From the NCBI RefSeq assembly GCF_000504085.1, contig NC_022792.1, forward strand, positions 496,001 through 560,000: a stretch of DNA of 64,000 bases, written 5' to 3'. Below, in pieces: positions 62,694-64,000 of the stretch. The stretch is from Pseudothermotoga elfii DSM 9442 = NBRC 107921 (GTDB lineage: Bacteria; Thermotogota; Thermotogae; Thermotogales; DSM-5069). A program made the translations under genes and the position numbers. The notes beneath the pieces were generated by a model. That model was not told the origin of the DNA, ran no database searches, and was given only the letters and a program-made list of their open reading frames with translations. Within the stretch, counting starts at the first letter, position 1. Each line of letters starts with the position of its first letter.

Positions 62694-63308
62694 ATGATTC
62701 ATGAAATAAACGAAATTGTATCTCTTGTTTCAACAGGCCCTATAGGAACAAACACATATATCTTGAAAAATTCTCCAGTGATTGTTATAGATCCAGGTTT
62801 TGGGATAGGGCATCATTTAAAAGAAGAGTGTGTGGTTTTGTTAACCCACAGCCATTATGACCACATATGTGGCTTGAATGAAATAAAAGTTACGAAAGTT
62901 TATGTTTCTGAGGAAGATCTTCAAGGTCTTGGTGATCCATCAGTCAATAAATCACGCTTTTTTGGAAACTCTTTCGTTTACGATGGATCTTTTGATATAT
63001 TTCAGGATACTCTGACAATAGGTAAATGGCATTTTGATGTTATAAGAACTCCCGGGCATACGAAGGGTTCCGTAGTCCTTTCAACAGATGGGATGTTTTT
63101 CACTGGTGATACAATTTTTATGGATAGTATAGGCAGAACAGATTTCCCGGAATCTGATGAAAAAAAGATGGTAGAGAGTATAAAAATGCTTTTGAATATT
63201 TTTAAAAAAGTTGATCCGGATTTATTGGTTTTGCCTGGACATATGGAATGGGGTAAAGTTAAAGAACTCCTGAAAAGAAACTATTTTCTAAGGGAGGCGC
63301 TGATTTGA
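62694..63308 (+). CDS. Metallo-beta-lactamase-fold hydrolase (glyoxalase II-like)
   Basis: This 204-residue protein has the zinc motif LLTHSHYDHICGL (HxHxDH, about residues 55-67) and later ligands in RTPGHTKGSVVL, FFTGDTIF and VLPGHMEWG. This is the pattern of hydroxyacylglutathione hydrolases and related MBL-fold thioesterases. ATG 62694 follows GGAGG by eight bases; longer open frame upstream overlaps the divergent PLD gene. It is coupled to the lipoprotein by a TTGA overlap. Confidence 0.88.
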   Translation: MIHEINEIVSLVSTGPIGTNTYILKNSPVIVIDPGFGIGHHLKEECVVLLTHSHYDHICGLNEIKVTKVYVSEEDLQGLGDPSVNKSRFFGNSFVYDGSFDIFQDTLTIGKWHFDVIRTPGHTKGSVVLSTDGMFFTGDTIFMDSIGRTDFPESDEKKMVESIKMLLNIFKKVDPDLLVLPGHMEWGKVKELLKRNYFLREALI

Positions 63309-63784
63309 AAAAGACTTTGATTGTGCTGCTTGTTTTGTTCTTTTTCTCAAGCTGTATGATCAGGCCAATTTACGTTCCACCAAGAGTTTATTCGATAAGT
63401 TCTGCTGTGAAATCTTTGCAAGATTCGTATTTGCTTGTTTTTGTTGAGGAAGTGGATGGATATGGCCCCGTTGAGGCAAAGGGCGTGGTTGCAAGCTATG
63501 TTCACGATGGAAAGAATTACCTTTTCTACGGATTCAAATTTTATGACGACTCACCAAAAGTGTACTGGAAGAAAATCGTTAAGGAAATTGGAATATGGAG
63601 TTCACGTACCTACTTTGATCTGTTAAACAGTGGGTTATACAGCTCAAAGAAAGACGGAAAGTATATAGTAGTCTGGTGGAAAGATGTGTGGATGTTTATC
63701 GTGGAGTCATCCTCAAATGCGGAAGATTTTGCAAATTATGCCATGAACTGGTTCGCAAAATTAGGAGGTAGCGAGGGATGGTAA
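63305..63784 (+). CDS. Putative lipoprotein of unknown function
   Basis: This 159-residue protein has a lipoprotein signal (KKTLIVLLVLFFFSSC with the lipid-accepting cysteine at 17). A beta-rich domain with many aromatic residues follows (YLFYGFKFYDDSPKVYW, then VVWWKDVWMFIVESS). TTG 63305 follows GGGAGG and overlaps the MBL stop as TTGA. No known family is evident. It overlaps the start of the downstream phosphodiesterase by seven bases, so the three genes form one unit. Confidence 0.7.
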   Translation: MKKTLIVLLVLFFFSSCMIRPIYVPPRVYSISSAVKSLQDSYLLVFVEEVDGYGPVEAKGVVASYVHDGKNYLFYGFKFYDDSPKVYWKKIVKEIGIWSSRTYFDLLNSGLYSSKKDGKYIVVWWKDVWMFIVESSSNAEDFANYAMNWFAKLGGSEGW

Positions 63785-64000
63785 TATTGGCGCACAGGGG
63801 TTATTCGGCAAAGTTTTTTGAGAATACACTGACAGCATTTAAAAAAGCTTTTGAATTTGGGGCAGATGGAGTGGAGCTTGATCTGAGGTCGACCAGAGAC
63901 AATCAGATTGTGGTTGTTCACGATGATAATCTCGAGAGATTCTGTGGAATAAACGTAAAAATTTCCGATCTTAACCTTAGAGAACTCAGAGAGTATAATC
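63778..64000 (+). CDS. Glycerophosphodiester phosphodiesterase (3' end outside window)
   Basis: The first 74 codons show a GDPD-family enzyme that hydrolyses glycerophosphodiesters to glycerol-3-phosphate and an alcohol. ILAHRGYS, ENTLTAFKKAFEFGADGVELDLRSTRD and VVVHDD give the catalytic HR...E.D and the second-site histidine. GGAGG lies nine bases before the ATG, which overlaps the lipoprotein stop. The reading frame remains open at the window edge. Confidence 0.93.
   Translation, partial: MVILAHRGYSAKFFENTLTAFKKAFEFGADGVELDLRSTRDNQIVVVHDDNLERFCGINVKISDLNLRELREYN

Overview
The window is A+T-rich, very tightly packed bacterial chromosome. It suggests a member of the Thermotogae, most likely Pseudothermotoga or a close relative. 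The reasons are: an RpoC carrying a large N-terminal insertion; an iron alcohol dehydrogenase and an endonuclease V that closely resemble Thermotoga maritima proteins as I remember them; a pilus block ending in a very long secretin followed by a MEMO-family gene; the uridine kinase-TrmI-CtpA-glycosyltransferase gene order; and frequent TTG/GTG starts with 4-base stop/start overlaps. I could not run a search, so genus level is an inference. There is no prophage, insertion sequence or CRISPR array.

Layout. 1-7.5 kb: rpoB (5' end cut off) and rpoC, closed by a strong bidirectional terminator. 7.5-13.9 kb: a THUMP RNA methyltransferase (minus), the tldD-pmbA protease pair, and a polar amino acid ABC transporter operon. 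That operon is preceded by a sigma70-type promoter, a 34-codon leader ORF with two adjacent Cys codons, and a set of mutually exclusive hairpins that look like a classical attenuator. 13.9-18.6 kb (minus): two small membrane-anchored nuclease-fold proteins, lysine 2,3-aminomutase, a P-loop protein, dnaN and an orphan ABC ATPase. 18.7-25.5 kb (plus): LytR-CpsA-Psr protein, endonuclease V, iron alcohol dehydrogenase, RlmI-like methyltransferase, aminotransferase and MurJ.

25.5-33.9 kb (minus): type IV pilus/type II secretion block (PilC, a small membrane protein, PilM, PilN, PilO, a PilP-position protein, a 1179-residue secretin) ending in a MEMO protein. 34.2-45.2 kb (minus): a long coupled operon of uridine kinase-like protein, an unknown exported protein, a GerMN protein, TrmI, CtpA, two unknown membrane-associated proteins, an MMPL exporter, a GT4 glycosyltransferase, a DUF3307-like protein and biotin ligase. 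45.2-53.4 kb: tRNA-Gln (plus), then a minus-strand growth and division operon (coiled-coil protein, ZapA, MurI, RapZ, YvcK, WhiA, NrdR, GreA, LysS, PpiD-like chaperone).

53.4-64 kb: a frameshifted histidine ammonia-lyase, a TM0106-type Cas4-like/DnaQ-like nuclease, a radical SAM-TetR cassette with a palindromic operator, tRNA-Ala, dnaB, ispF, then (minus) a PLD-family protein, a HAD phosphatase and an exported GH3-like protein, and finally (plus) a metallo-beta-lactamase-fold hydrolase, a lipoprotein and the start of a glycerophosphodiesterase gene.

The most notable observations are the apparent cysteine-codon attenuator; three genes whose best start appears to be CTG or ATT, one of which restores the catalytic aspartate of a HAD enzyme; the dinucleotide-run frameshift in hutH; and the paired intact/degenerate membrane-anchored Mrr-like proteins.
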